A stretch of DNA of 5,298 bases, taken from contig CAZOFA010000107.1 of assembly GCA_964578975.1 (NCBI GenBank), positions 1 through 5,298 of the forward strand. Reading direction: 5' to 3'. This document shows positions 1 through 5,298 of this stretch, piece after piece (positions within the stretch are counted from its first letter, which is position 1; every line of letters starts with the position of its first letter). The notes beneath the pieces are model-generated. The model saw only the letters and a list, made by a program, of their open reading frames with translations, was not told the origin of the DNA and did no database searches. The position numbers and the translations under genes are program-made. The stretch comes from CAYRUP01 sp964578975 (lineage in GTDB: Bacteria; Pseudomonadota; Gammaproteobacteria; DSM-16500).

Positions 1-805
1 CGGCATGATTTTTCAGCATTTTAATTTATTAAATTCCCGCACGGTTTATCAAAATATTGCCTTGCCACTTGAATTATACGGCTATCAGCGCGACGAAATT
101 GAAAACATCATTCAACCTTTATTGGAATTAACCGGATTGGTCGAGAAAAAAAATCATTATCCGTCCAGATTAAGTGGCGGACAAAAACAACGTGTTGCCA
201 TTGCGCGTGCACTTTCAGTAAAACCAAAAATATTATTATCGGATGAAGCCACGTCCGCTTTAGATCCCGCCACCACGCAAAATATTTTAGATTTATTAAA
301 AAATATTCGTGACACACTTAATTTAACCATTTTACTGATTACGCACGAAATGTCGGTGATTAAAGCTTGCTGTGATCGCGTTGCCATTTTGCAACAAGGA
401 AAATTGATCGAAGAAAATGAAGTCGGCGCTTTTTTTTCACATCCGAAAACGGCCATTGCAAAAGGTTTTATTGTTTCATCGTTGATGCGGACACTTCCCA
501 GTGGTATTGCAGAACATGTGCTAACAGAACAACGTGCAAACACGCATCCTGTGTTGCGTTTATGGTTTTTTGAAGGCACTGCCACGCAACCGATTATGGG
601 ACAATTAGTCAATCGATTTAATTTACGCATCAACATTTTGCAAGCCAATGTGGAATATATAAAAAAACACGCGATGGGCATTACGATTCTCGCCATCGAT
701 GGAGAAAAAGAAAAAATTAGCAATGGCATTCATTATTTACAAGAATTAGGTGTTCAAGTTGAGGTGCTGGGCTATGTCCCAAACGACATTATTCCTTTTG
801 CATAA
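1..805 (+). CDS. metN: Methionine ABC transporter ATP-binding protein MetN (5' end missing)
   Basis: This is the ATPase of the MetNIQ importer, which hydrolyses ATP at the inner face of the cytoplasmic membrane to drive uptake of methionine. The frame is open to the left edge. The ATG at position 5 is the internal Met of the Q-loop (MIFQ), not a start. Roughly 80 N-terminal residues, including Walker A, should lie outside the window (E. coli MetN is about 343 aa; 266 are counted here from that Met). In this numbering the Q-loop Gln is residue 4, the ABC signature LSGGQ is 56-60, Walker B ends in Asp80-Glu81, the D-loop SALD is 84-87 and the switch His is 114. Residues about 180-258 match the C-terminal NIL domain, which in MetN binds methionine and shuts transport down when the cell has enough (family knowledge). 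The sequence closely follows E. coli MetN, for example in DEATSALDPATT and ITHEM. It is the upstream gene of the visible metNIQ cluster and its last 32 bases overlap metI. Confidence 0.96.
   Translation, partial: GMIFQHFNLLNSRTVYQNIALPLELYGYQRDEIENIIQPLLELTGLVEKKNHYPSRLSGGQKQRVAIARALSVKPKILLSDEATSALDPATTQNILDLLKNIRDTLNLTILLITHEMSVIKACCDRVAILQQGKLIEENEVGAFFSHPKTAIAKGFIVSSLMRTLPSGIAEHVLTEQRANTHPVLRLWFFEGTATQPIMGQLVNRFNLRINILQANVEYIKKHAMGITILAIDGEKEKISNGIHYLQELGVQVEVLGYVPNDIIPFA
761..766 (+). promoter_or_regulatory. Ribosome binding site that fixes the metI start
   Basis: GAGGTG lies 7 bases before the ATG at 774 and sits inside the end of metN. A GTG at 750 is also in frame but would place this site inside the gene and add eight residues not present in E. 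coli MetI, so 774 is preferred. Confidence 0.75.
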
Positions 806-1442
806 TTTATCGATTGCAACATTGCAAACCATTTACATGGTGTTTGCGGCGAGTGTGATTGCGATTTTATTTGGCTTGCCATTGGGTACACTTTTGTATG
901 TCACTCGAAAAAATAATATTCTTGAACAACGTTCTCTCCATCAAATGCTTTCTGCCATTGTGAATATTACGCGTTCCATTCCTTTCGTGATTTTGATGAT
1001 TGCCGTCATTCCGTTTACGCGACTACTGGTGGGTTCATCGATTGGAACCAATGCTGCGATTGTGCCATTAAGTTTGTGTGCGATTCCGTTTCTTGCACGC
1101 GTGGTGGAAACGGCACTGCTGGAAGTGAATAAAGGCTTAATTGAAACCGCAACGGCGATGGGTGCCACCGCATGGCAAATTGTGATAAAAGTATTAATGC
1201 CTGAAGCACTTCCTGGCATCGTCAGTGGTTATACGCTCACGATTATTAGCTTAATTGGTTATTCTGCGATGGCGGGTGCGGTGGGCGGTGGCGGTTTAGG
1301 CGATCTTGCGATTCGTTATGGCTATCAACGATTTGATTTAACCGTGATGTTAATTACTATAGCAATCATGATTATTTTCGTGCAGCTCATTCAATATTGC
1401 GGCGATAAAATTACCAAATATTTTTTACATTCTCGAGGTTAG
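774..1442 (+). CDS. metI: Methionine ABC transporter permease MetI
   Basis: This is the membrane-spanning subunit of the methionine importer; two copies pair with two MetN subunits. The 222-residue protein is close to the usual length (217 in E. coli) and mostly hydrophobic, with about five membrane segments (for example about residues 15-42, 70-88, 92-112, 155-175 and 189-208). Family landmarks are the segment SAIVNITRSIPF at 60-71 and the EAA loop at 124-149 (ETATAMGATAWQ then MPEALPGI), the cytoplasmic coupling helix that contacts MetN. The glycine-rich stretch GYSAMAGAVGGGGLG at 162-176 also matches. The start at 774 is chosen over an in-frame GTG at 750 because of its Shine-Dalgarno site and family length. 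It overlaps metN by 32 bases, which suggests translational coupling, and is followed after 5 bases by metQ. Confidence 0.96.
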   Translation: MSQTTLFLLHNLSIATLQTIYMVFAASVIAILFGLPLGTLLYVTRKNNILEQRSLHQMLSAIVNITRSIPFVILMIAVIPFTRLLVGSSIGTNAAIVPLSLCAIPFLARVVETALLEVNKGLIETATAMGATAWQIVIKVLMPEALPGIVSGYTLTIISLIGYSAMAGAVGGGGLGDLAIRYGYQRFDLTVMLITIAIMIIFVQLIQYCGDKITKYFLHSRG

Positions 1443-1447
1443 ATTCT

Positions 1448-2242
1448 ATGTTCAACACGTTAAAAAAAATTTTTATCGCGACCAGTATTTTTTTTCTTGT
1501 CGCGTGTCATGCATCTGATAAAAATAGTTTAAAAGTGGGCACCATTGCAGGGCCCGAGACAGAATTATTAGACGTTGCAAAACAAGTCGCAAAAAATAAA
1601 TATGATCTTCAGATCGACATTGTCGAATTTACCGATTATGTTCAACCCAATTCAGCCTTAAATGATGGCAGTATTCATGCGAACATGTTTCAACACCAAC
1701 CTTATCTCGATCAGCAAATTAAAGATCGTCATTACAACTTAGTGACAATCGGAAAAACGTTTGTTTATCCCATGGGCATTTATTCACAAAAAATAAAAAA
1801 CGCAGCTGATCTTCCTCAGAATGGGACGATTGCGATTCCCAATGATCCCAGCAATGAGGGGCGCGCATTGCTGTTATTACAGAAAATGGGCGTGATTCAA
1901 TTGAATAAAAATGCGGGATTATTCGCAACTCCAAATGACATTGAAAGCAATCCGAAAAAAATTCATTTCAAAGAATTGGATGCCGCGCAATTGGCACGTA
2001 GTTTGCCGGATGTCGATGCCGCTGCGATTAACACAAATTATGCCATTCCAGCGGGATTATCGCCCACCAAAGATGCGGTTTTTCATGAGGGGGCTGATTC
2101 ACCGTATGCAAATATTATCGTGATTCGGCGTGATGAATTAAATGATCCACGTATGAAGCAATTGGTGTCGGCCATTCAATCCCAGGAAGTCATCGATGCG
2201 GCAAAGAAAATTTTTAACGACCAGGCTATTCCTGCATGGTAA
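1448..2242 (+). CDS. metQ: Methionine-binding lipoprotein MetQ
   Basis: This is the periplasmic methionine-binding component (NlpA/MetQ family) that delivers substrate to MetI. It has 264 residues (E. coli MetQ, 271). The N-terminus is a lipoprotein signal: positively charged KK at 6-7, a hydrophobic core, and the lipobox LVAC with the lipidated Cys at residue 20. The mature part matches MetQ in order: KVGTIAGPE, then ANMFQHQPYLDQQIKDR, TFVYPMGIYS, the ligand-site stretch IPNDPSNEGRALLLLQK, and AAINTNYA with SPYANIIV near the end. The FQH, NDPSN and INTNYA motifs are the recognisable methionine-pocket elements of the family. Its Shine-Dalgarno GAGG (1435-1438) lies within the last codons of metI, 9 bases before the ATG. 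The signal-peptide coding region carries runs of eight A and eight T. Confidence 0.96.
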   Translation: MFNTLKKIFIATSIFFLVACHASDKNSLKVGTIAGPETELLDVAKQVAKNKYDLQIDIVEFTDYVQPNSALNDGSIHANMFQHQPYLDQQIKDRHYNLVTIGKTFVYPMGIYSQKIKNAADLPQNGTIAIPNDPSNEGRALLLLQKMGVIQLNKNAGLFATPNDIESNPKKIHFKELDAAQLARSLPDVDAAAINTNYAIPAGLSPTKDAVFHEGADSPYANIIVIRRDELNDPRMKQLVSAIQSQEVIDAAKKIFNDQAIPAW

Positions 2243-2270
2243 ACTTTGGGCTGAGACTTTTTTTACTGAA

Positions 2271-2275
2271 AAGGA
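2271..2275 (+). promoter_or_regulatory. Ribosome binding site that fixes the Sel1 lipoprotein start
   Basis: AAGGA lies 7 bases before the ATG at 2283. An earlier in-frame start at 2196 lies inside metQ and would put non-signal sequence ahead of the lipoprotein signal. The next ATG, 2289, would be 13 bases from the site, so 2283 is preferred. Confidence 0.7.
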
Positions 2276-2282
2276 ACTTAAT

Positions 2283-2972
2283 ATGGACATGAAAAAAATT
2301 CTGATCTTGGGTCTTTGTTGTATGAGTGTTGGATGCGCGAGTATGTCTTACAACGAGCCATCTGATGCAGCTGATCGTCAACATGCTGAAAGCGGTAATC
2401 CTGACCAACTCTATGACATGGGAAACAAATACGCGAAAGGGCTTGGAGTACCACGCGATTACAATAAAGCGGCGGCCTATTATCGTGGGGCGGCATTGCA
2501 AGGCAATGCAAAAGCGCAGTTCGCATTGGGTTATATGTATCGCACCGGACGTGGCGTACCGCAAGATTACAACACGTCTGCACGCTGGCTGGAACGTGCG
2601 GCAAAACAAGGTAATTCCGATGCGCAATATAGTTTAGGTGTGCGTTATCTGTTAGGCCAAGGCACGCCAGAAAATGATGCCCAAGCGATGGAATGGTTCC
2701 AAAAAGCGGCGGCGCAAGGCAATCCCTTTGCAGAAAATCAATTAGGCTTTATGTATGCCGCTGGGAAAAGTGTCCCGCAAAATTATACGACTGCGATTGA
2801 GTGGTATCAAAAAGCCGCCGATCATGGTTTGGCAAGTGCCCAATATAATTTAGGCTTAATGTATTCCAACGGTGTGGGTACGCCAGTTGATAAAGCCAAA
2901 GCAGCACAGTTATTCAGTCAAGCAAAAGCGAATGGATTTAATCCGGCAAATGCGAATAAAACTGAAGATTAA
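2283..2972 (+). CDS. Sel1-like repeat (SLR/TPR-like) lipoprotein
   Basis: This is a predicted exported lipoprotein of 229 residues. Residues 1-18 form a short signal peptide (KK at 4-5, then a hydrophobic stretch) ending in SVGC, with Cys18 as the lipidation site. The -3 residue is Ser rather than the more usual Leu, so the lipobox is acceptable but not ideal. Ala at +2 suggests the outer membrane by the Lol rule (inference). After a short linker, residues 39-218 form five consecutive Sel1-like repeats of exactly 36 residues, each with the pattern A..LG..Y..G.GVP.DY..A..W..KAA.QG. A 10-residue polar tail follows. Such repeats build an alpha-helical solenoid used for protein binding; family members include cell-envelope and host-interaction proteins such as Legionella LpnE and EnhC, but the partner here cannot be told from sequence. 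It follows metQ by 40 bases with no evident terminator, so it may be cotranscribed with metNIQ. The repeat region looks richer in G+C than its neighbours. Confidence 0.88.
   Translation: MDMKKILILGLCCMSVGCASMSYNEPSDAADRQHAESGNPDQLYDMGNKYAKGLGVPRDYNKAAAYYRGAALQGNAKAQFALGYMYRTGRGVPQDYNTSARWLERAAKQGNSDAQYSLGVRYLLGQGTPENDAQAMEWFQKAAAQGNPFAENQLGFMYAAGKSVPQNYTTAIEWYQKAADHGLASAQYNLGLMYSNGVGTPVDKAKAAQLFSQAKANGFNPANANKTED
2397..2936 (+). repeat. Five in-phase 108-base units coding Sel1-like repeats
   Basis: The coding sequence divides into five adjacent units of 108 bases (starting at 2397, 2505, 2613, 2721 and 2829), each coding 36 residues with no insertion or deletion. The pattern is conserved at the protein level (LG..Y, G.G.P, A..W/Y.., A...G), while the DNA of the units has diverged, so this is an old duplication rather than a recent expansion. 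Confidence 0.85.
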
Positions 2973-2993
2973 ATTGAGCGTCGTTTAAGTCAG

Positions 2994-3033
2994 ATAACGT
3001 CGTACCGCGTATCAAGCGCGGTACGATAACGTT
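2994..3033. repeat. Perfect 9-bp hairpin flanked by 7-base direct repeats, upstream of rsmA
   Basis: CGTACCGCG (3001-3009) and its exact complement CGCGGTACG (3017-3025) enclose a 7-base loop. ATAACGT occurs immediately on both sides (2994-3000 and 3026-3032), touching the hairpin exactly. Pairing can continue between AACGT (2996-3000) and ACGTT (3029-3033) across a 3-base bulge. No T run follows on either strand, so it is not a standard intrinsic terminator. It could be a structured rsmA leader, a protein-binding palindrome or a tiny inserted repeat; the sequence alone does not decide. Confidence 0.7.
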
Positions 3034-3042
3034 GGACGACGT

Positions 3043-3047
3043 GGGAG
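3043..3047 (+). promoter_or_regulatory. rsmA ribosome binding site
   Basis: GGGAG lies 7 bases before the rsmA ATG and 10 bases after the upstream hairpin region. ACGACG (3036-3041), right next to it, can pair with CGTCGT at 2979-2984 or 2998-3003, so folding of the leader could affect access to this site (inference). Confidence 0.65.
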
Positions 3048-3054
3048 TAACGCC

Positions 3055-3855
3055 ATGCATATTGTGCGCAAACGTTTCGGCCAGCATTTTCTTCATGATA
3101 AACAGATCATTCAACGTATTGTGGATGCCATCAAGCCACAAGAAAAACAACATGTAGTTGAAATTGGCCCGGGGCAAGGTGCTCTAACATTACCGATTTT
3201 AAAAAAAATTGGCAAACTGGAAGTGATTGAGCTTGATCGTGATTTAATTCACCCGCTAAAAACACGTTGCATTGAAAAAGGTGAATTAATCATTCATCAA
3301 GCGGATGCGTTGAAGTTTGATTTTGCTCAATTGACCCATGAAAAAAAATCGCTGCGTTTAATTGGAAATTTACCCTATAACATTTCAACGCCATTAATTT
3401 TTCATTTATTGGAATTTGCAGACCTCATCATTGATATGCATTTTATGTTACAAAAAGAAGTGGTTGATCGAATAGCTGCACGCTCAAACACCCATGCGTA
3501 TGGACGACTGAGCGTGATGGTGCAATATCATTGTAGTGTGATGTCATTATTCCACGTCGGGCCTGATGCTTTTTCTCCACCGCCACAAGTGGAATCCAGC
3601 ATCGTCAGATTGATTCCCCATGTTGAATTGCCGTATAAAGCGCAGGATTATGAGCATTTTGCGCAATTAGTTCGAACTGCTTTTTCGCACCGACGTAAAA
3701 CATTACGCAACAGTTTACGTAATTGTGTCAGTGATGAAGATTGGGAAAATGTGAATATTGATTCTCATTTACGTCCTGAGCAAATCAGTGTAAGTGAATA
3801 TGTAAAATTAAGTAATGCATTGGTGAGTGGACATGGCAACATATGCAATCGGTGA
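3055..3855 (+). CDS. rsmA: 16S rRNA (adenine-N6,N6)-dimethyltransferase RsmA (KsgA)
   Basis: RsmA uses S-adenosylmethionine to dimethylate two adjacent adenines (A1518 and A1519 in E. coli numbering) near the 3' end of 16S rRNA, late in 30S assembly. The 266-residue protein has the full set of family motifs: RFGQHFL at 7-13, the SAM-binding motif VEIGPGQG at 35-42, the acidic ELD at 59-61 that holds the SAM ribose, DA at 84-85, and the catalytic motif NLPYNIS at 105-111. MHFMLQKEVV at 128-137 and the C-terminal domain signatures FSPPPQVES (173-181) and HRRKTLRNS (212-220) also match. Length is close to E. coli (273). No other in-frame start exists between the upstream stop at 2995 and the ATG at 3055. 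The last 23 bases overlap apaH, giving a C-terminal tail (SGHGNICNR) unlike the E. coli end. Loss of this enzyme is known to give kasugamycin resistance in other bacteria; nothing here suggests it is inactive. Confidence 0.97.
   Translation: MHIVRKRFGQHFLHDKQIIQRIVDAIKPQEKQHVVEIGPGQGALTLPILKKIGKLEVIELDRDLIHPLKTRCIEKGELIIHQADALKFDFAQLTHEKKSLRLIGNLPYNISTPLIFHLLEFADLIIDMHFMLQKEVVDRIAARSNTHAYGRLSVMVQYHCSVMSLFHVGPDAFSPPPQVESSIVRLIPHVELPYKAQDYEHFAQLVRTAFSHRRKTLRNSLRNCVSDEDWENVNIDSHLRPEQISVSEYVKLSNALVSGHGNICNR
3822..3826 (+). promoter_or_regulatory. Ribosome binding site that fixes the apaH start
   Basis: GGTGA lies 6 bases before the ATG at 3833, inside the end of rsmA. A GTG at 3827 is in frame but overlaps this site, and the start at 3833 gives MATY, identical to the N-terminus of E. 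coli ApaH. Confidence 0.6.
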
Positions 3856-4642
3856 TATTCAGGGTTGTTTTTTTGCGTTAGAAAAATTACTGCAAAAAAT
3901 TAATTTTGATGCGAAGAAAGATACGCTTTGGTTAACGGGTGATTTAGTTAATCGTGGTACGCAATCATTAGAAACGTTACGTTTTGTAAAAAATCTTGGG
4001 AAAAAACAAAAATGTGTGTTGGGCAATCATGATTTACATTTACTGGCGCGAGCACATGGTGCTTCTCATGTCGGTCATCGTGATGACACACTGCAACCCA
4101 TTTTAGCAGCACCCGATCGTGACGAATTAATTGATTGGTTGCTGCATCAACCGCTACTGCATCATGATGACAGTTTAGGATTTGTGATGATTCATGCCGG
4201 TCTCGCGCCGAGCTGGGATTTACTTACAGCAAAACGCTTAGCGCATGAAGTGGAAAACATTTTACAAAGCGAGCAACGCCATGAATTTTTTCGTCACATG
4301 TATGGTGATGAGCCTGCGCAATGGAATGAAGCATTGCAAGGTTGGGCGCGTATACGTTGCGTTATCAATTATTTTACGCGTGCACGTTTTTGTTATGCTG
4401 ACGGTCGACTCGATTTAAAGACAAAAGAAAATATGTCAGTTGCAGACACTCATCTCATCCCCTGGTTTAAATTACCAAAATGTGCTCATGCTGATTTAAA
4501 TATTATTTTTGGTCATTGGGCGGCACTGGGTGGTGTCACTAATACGCCTCATGTTTTTGCATTGGATACCGGTTGTGTGTGGGGATATAGTTTAACCGCC
4601 ATGCGCTTAGAAGATGGTGAGCGTTTATCGGTTCAATGTTAA
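3833..4642 (+). CDS. apaH: Symmetrical bis(5'-nucleosyl)-tetraphosphatase ApaH
   Basis: ApaH splits diadenosine tetraphosphate (Ap4A) symmetrically into two ADP, keeping the level of this stress-linked nucleotide low; it has also been linked in E. coli to removal of Np4A caps from RNA. The 269-residue protein (E. coli, 280) is a metallophosphatase with two metal ions. Visible metal/catalytic motifs are GDIQG at 7-11 (GDxHG position), GDLVNRG at 36-42, GNHDLH at 64-69, HAG at 121-123 and GHW at 227-229. ApaH-specific stretches include the N-terminus MATYAIGDIQGC, KDTLWLTGDLV, MYGDEPAQW at 156-164, and the closing LDTGCVWG at 244-251. Gln replaces His in the first motif, a variant I recall from other proteobacterial ApaH proteins. 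It overlaps rsmA by 23 bases, so the two are almost certainly cotranscribed and probably translationally coupled. apaG, usually beside it, is absent. Confidence 0.96.
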   Translation: MATYAIGDIQGCFFALEKLLQKINFDAKKDTLWLTGDLVNRGTQSLETLRFVKNLGKKQKCVLGNHDLHLLARAHGASHVGHRDDTLQPILAAPDRDELIDWLLHQPLLHHDDSLGFVMIHAGLAPSWDLLTAKRLAHEVENILQSEQRHEFFRHMYGDEPAQWNEALQGWARIRCVINYFTRARFCYADGRLDLKTKENMSVADTHLIPWFKLPKCAHADLNIIFGHWAALGGVTNTPHVFALDTGCVWGYSLTAMRLEDGERLSVQC

Positions 4643-4647
4643 ACGCT
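4620..4647. repeat. 8-bp inverted repeat across the convergent apaH and folA stop codons
   Basis: AGCGTTTA (4620-4627) and its exact complement TAAACGCT (4640-4647) enclose a 12-base loop. The right arm contains the apaH TAA (4640-4642) and reaches into the folA stop (4646-4648 on the minus strand). It can fold in transcripts of either direction. There is no T run after it on either strand, so it is at most a weak or factor-assisted bidirectional terminator, or an RNA 3'-end stabiliser (inference). Confidence 0.5.
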
Positions 4648-5131
4648 ACAACCTGTCTAATGTTAAAAAACTAATTGAATAATTATTTTTATCATCTTGA
4701 GGATGCGAGCCGTGACTGGATTCTCGCCATTCGTCAGGATTAATTTCAGGAAAATACGCATCGCCGACAAAATATTGATGCACAATGGTGAGATAAATGC
4801 GTTGGATGACCGGCAACATTTCACGATACAGTTCTGCACCGCCAATCACAAAAATTTCATCACTATAATCGACCGCTGCAAGTGCCGTATCAATCGAATT
4901 CACCACCACACAACCGGGCGCTTCTAAATTCACGTCGCGCGTAATGACAACATTACAACGCCCCGGTAAAACACGTCCTATCGATTGATGGGTTTTTCGA
5001 CCCATCAAGACGGGTTTACCCATGGTGATTTCTTTAAAATGTTTTAAATCGGCAGGCAAATGCCACAATAATTGGTTATTGTTTCCGATGACGCGATTTT
5101 CAGACATCGCAACAATGGCAGAAATTAGCAT
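4646..5131 (-). CDS. folA: Dihydrofolate reductase (DHFR)
   Basis: FolA reduces dihydrofolate to tetrahydrofolate with NADPH in the cytoplasm, feeding one-carbon reactions for thymidylate, purine and methionine synthesis; it is the trimethoprim target. The 161-residue protein matches the usual chromosomal length (E. coli, 159). Visible motifs are RVIG at 13-16 in the Met20-loop region, LLWHLPADLKHFK at 21-33 with Trp23 and the catalytic acid Asp28 (E. coli Asp27), and MGRKTHQSIGR at 43-53 in the NADPH site. Arg58 corresponds to the substrate-binding Arg57, and FVIGG is at 94-98. Leu22 stands where E. coli has Pro21. The start is supported by AGAAGG 8 bases upstream (5140-5145 on the plus strand). 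It faces apaH tail to tail with 3 bases between the stops, the same convergent arrangement known in E. coli. Confidence 0.96.
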   Translation of the reverse strand: MLISAIVAMSENRVIGNNNQLLWHLPADLKHFKEITMGKPVLMGRKTHQSIGRVLPGRCNVVITRDVNLEAPGCVVVNSIDTALAAVDYSDEIFVIGGAELYREMLPVIQRIYLTIVHQYFVGDAYFPEINPDEWRESSHGSHPQDDKNNYSISFLTLDRL

Positions 5132-5139
5132 ACGGATTA

Positions 5140-5145
5140 CCTTCT
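5140..5145 (-). promoter_or_regulatory. folA ribosome binding site
   Basis: On the minus strand AGAAGG lies 8 bases before the folA ATG, a good match and spacing that supports the start at 5131. Confidence 0.65.
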
Positions 5146-5157
5146 GTAATTTGAATT

Positions 5158-5186
5158 AGAATACCTGAATTAAACATGAATTTAAA
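5158..5186 (-). promoter_or_regulatory. Possible sigma-70 promoter of folA
   Basis: On the minus strand TTTAAA (5181-5186) and TATTCT (5158-5163) are separated by 17 bases. Each matches the -35 and -10 consensus at four of six positions. The site is well placed for folA, but such matches are easy to find in A+T-rich DNA, so this is a guess. Confidence 0.3.
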
Positions 5187-5231
5187 TTGCTTATCATTTG
5201 ATTAACTGACCCTTACCAGTATTCAAAATCT

Positions 5232-5285
5232 TCTGCTTAGCAGGTCTTCCCACGCAGGGGGAAGATGCCCAAAGGGCAGATGGGG
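5232..5285. repeat. G/C-rich cluster of three small hairpins, probable dispersed intergenic repeat
   Basis: Three inverted repeats follow each other: CTGC/GCAG (5233-5243, 3-base loop), TCTTCCC/GGGAAGA (5245-5265, 7-base loop) and TGCCC/GGGCA (5266-5278, 3-base loop), then a run of five G at 5282-5286. On the minus strand this reads C-rich run, ATCTGCCC, TTT, GGGCATCTTCCCCC, TGCG, TGGGAAG. That layout resembles the pyrimidine-rich palindromic repeats scattered between genes in many proteobacteria. Its G/C-rich makeup contrasts with the A+T-rich flanks. No coding frame is evident. It may continue beyond the window, and no T run suggests a terminator. Confidence 0.5.
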
Positions 5286-5298
5286 GAATTAAAAACAA

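Noticed and set aside
5..7. ATG that could be taken as the start of metN
   Set aside because: It codes the Met of the MIFQ Q-loop motif, internal in all MetN proteins; the frame is open to the window edge and Walker A lies upstream.
157..729. Long open frame on the minus strand opposite metN
   Set aside because: It is a shadow of a clearly conserved gene on the plus strand, and its translation shows no recognisable family features.
1462..1495. Runs of eight A and eight T in the metQ signal-peptide region as a phase-variation switch
   Set aside because: Runs of this length also occur in metN (430-437) and rsmA (3201-3208), so they fit the general A+T-rich makeup; the frame is intact and there is no sign of selection for switching.
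2217..2245. A separate promoter for the Sel1 lipoprotein, with TAAACT at 2240-2245 as -10
   Set aside because: No acceptable -35 lies at the right spacing, so the call would rest on one weak hexamer.
2974..2998. Promoter for rsmA from TTGAGC (2974-2979) and GATAAC (2993-2998)
   Set aside because: The spacer is only 13 bases, too short for a sigma-70 promoter; no better pair is visible in the gap.
2973..3054. Intrinsic terminator after the Sel1 gene
   Set aside because: The hairpin is strong, but no T run follows it on either strand.
3851..3865. Gln in place of His in the first ApaH metallophosphatase motif (GDIQG)
   Set aside because: I recall Gln at this place in other proteobacterial ApaH proteins, and all other metal-binding motifs are intact, so inactivity is not indicated.

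Overview
The window is ordinary, gene-dense bacterial chromosome with seven protein genes. Protein similarity to gammaproteobacterial MetN/MetI/MetQ, RsmA, ApaH and FolA is clear throughout. The DNA is fairly A+T-rich with many A and T runs, and a Sel1-repeat lipoprotein is present. Together these suggest a gammaproteobacterium, perhaps a host-associated one related to Legionellales/Coxiellaceae. The lineage is inferred from remembered protein features and composition, not from a search.

Left part (1-2242): the 3' part of metN (ATPase), then metI (permease) and metQ (substrate-binding lipoprotein). They form a tightly packed operon for an ABC importer of methionine. metN is cut by the window edge just before its Q-loop, so the Walker A region and the operon promoter lie outside. 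metI overlaps metN by 32 bases and metQ starts 5 bases after metI.

Middle (2243-3054): 40 bases after metQ comes a predicted lipoprotein made of five gapless 36-residue Sel1-like repeats. It is on the same strand, with no visible terminator before it. An 82-base gap follows, holding a 9-bp perfect hairpin flanked exactly by 7-base direct repeats, just upstream of the rsmA ribosome binding site.

Right part (3055-5131): rsmA (16S rRNA dimethyltransferase) overlaps apaH (diadenosine tetraphosphatase) by 23 bases. folA (dihydrofolate reductase) faces apaH on the other strand with only 3 bases between the stop codons. The rsmA-apaH order and the convergent folA match the E. coli arrangement, but apaG, which sits between rsmA and apaH there, is absent, and pdxA/surA do not precede rsmA. 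An 8-bp inverted repeat spans both convergent stop codons.

Right end (5132-5298): a folA leader with a possible promoter, then a G/C-rich cluster of small hairpins that resembles dispersed palindromic intergenic repeats of proteobacteria. I found no convincing new biological system. The points most worth a second look are the two hairpin elements, the apaG-less gene order and the Sel1 lipoprotein attached to the methionine transporter operon.
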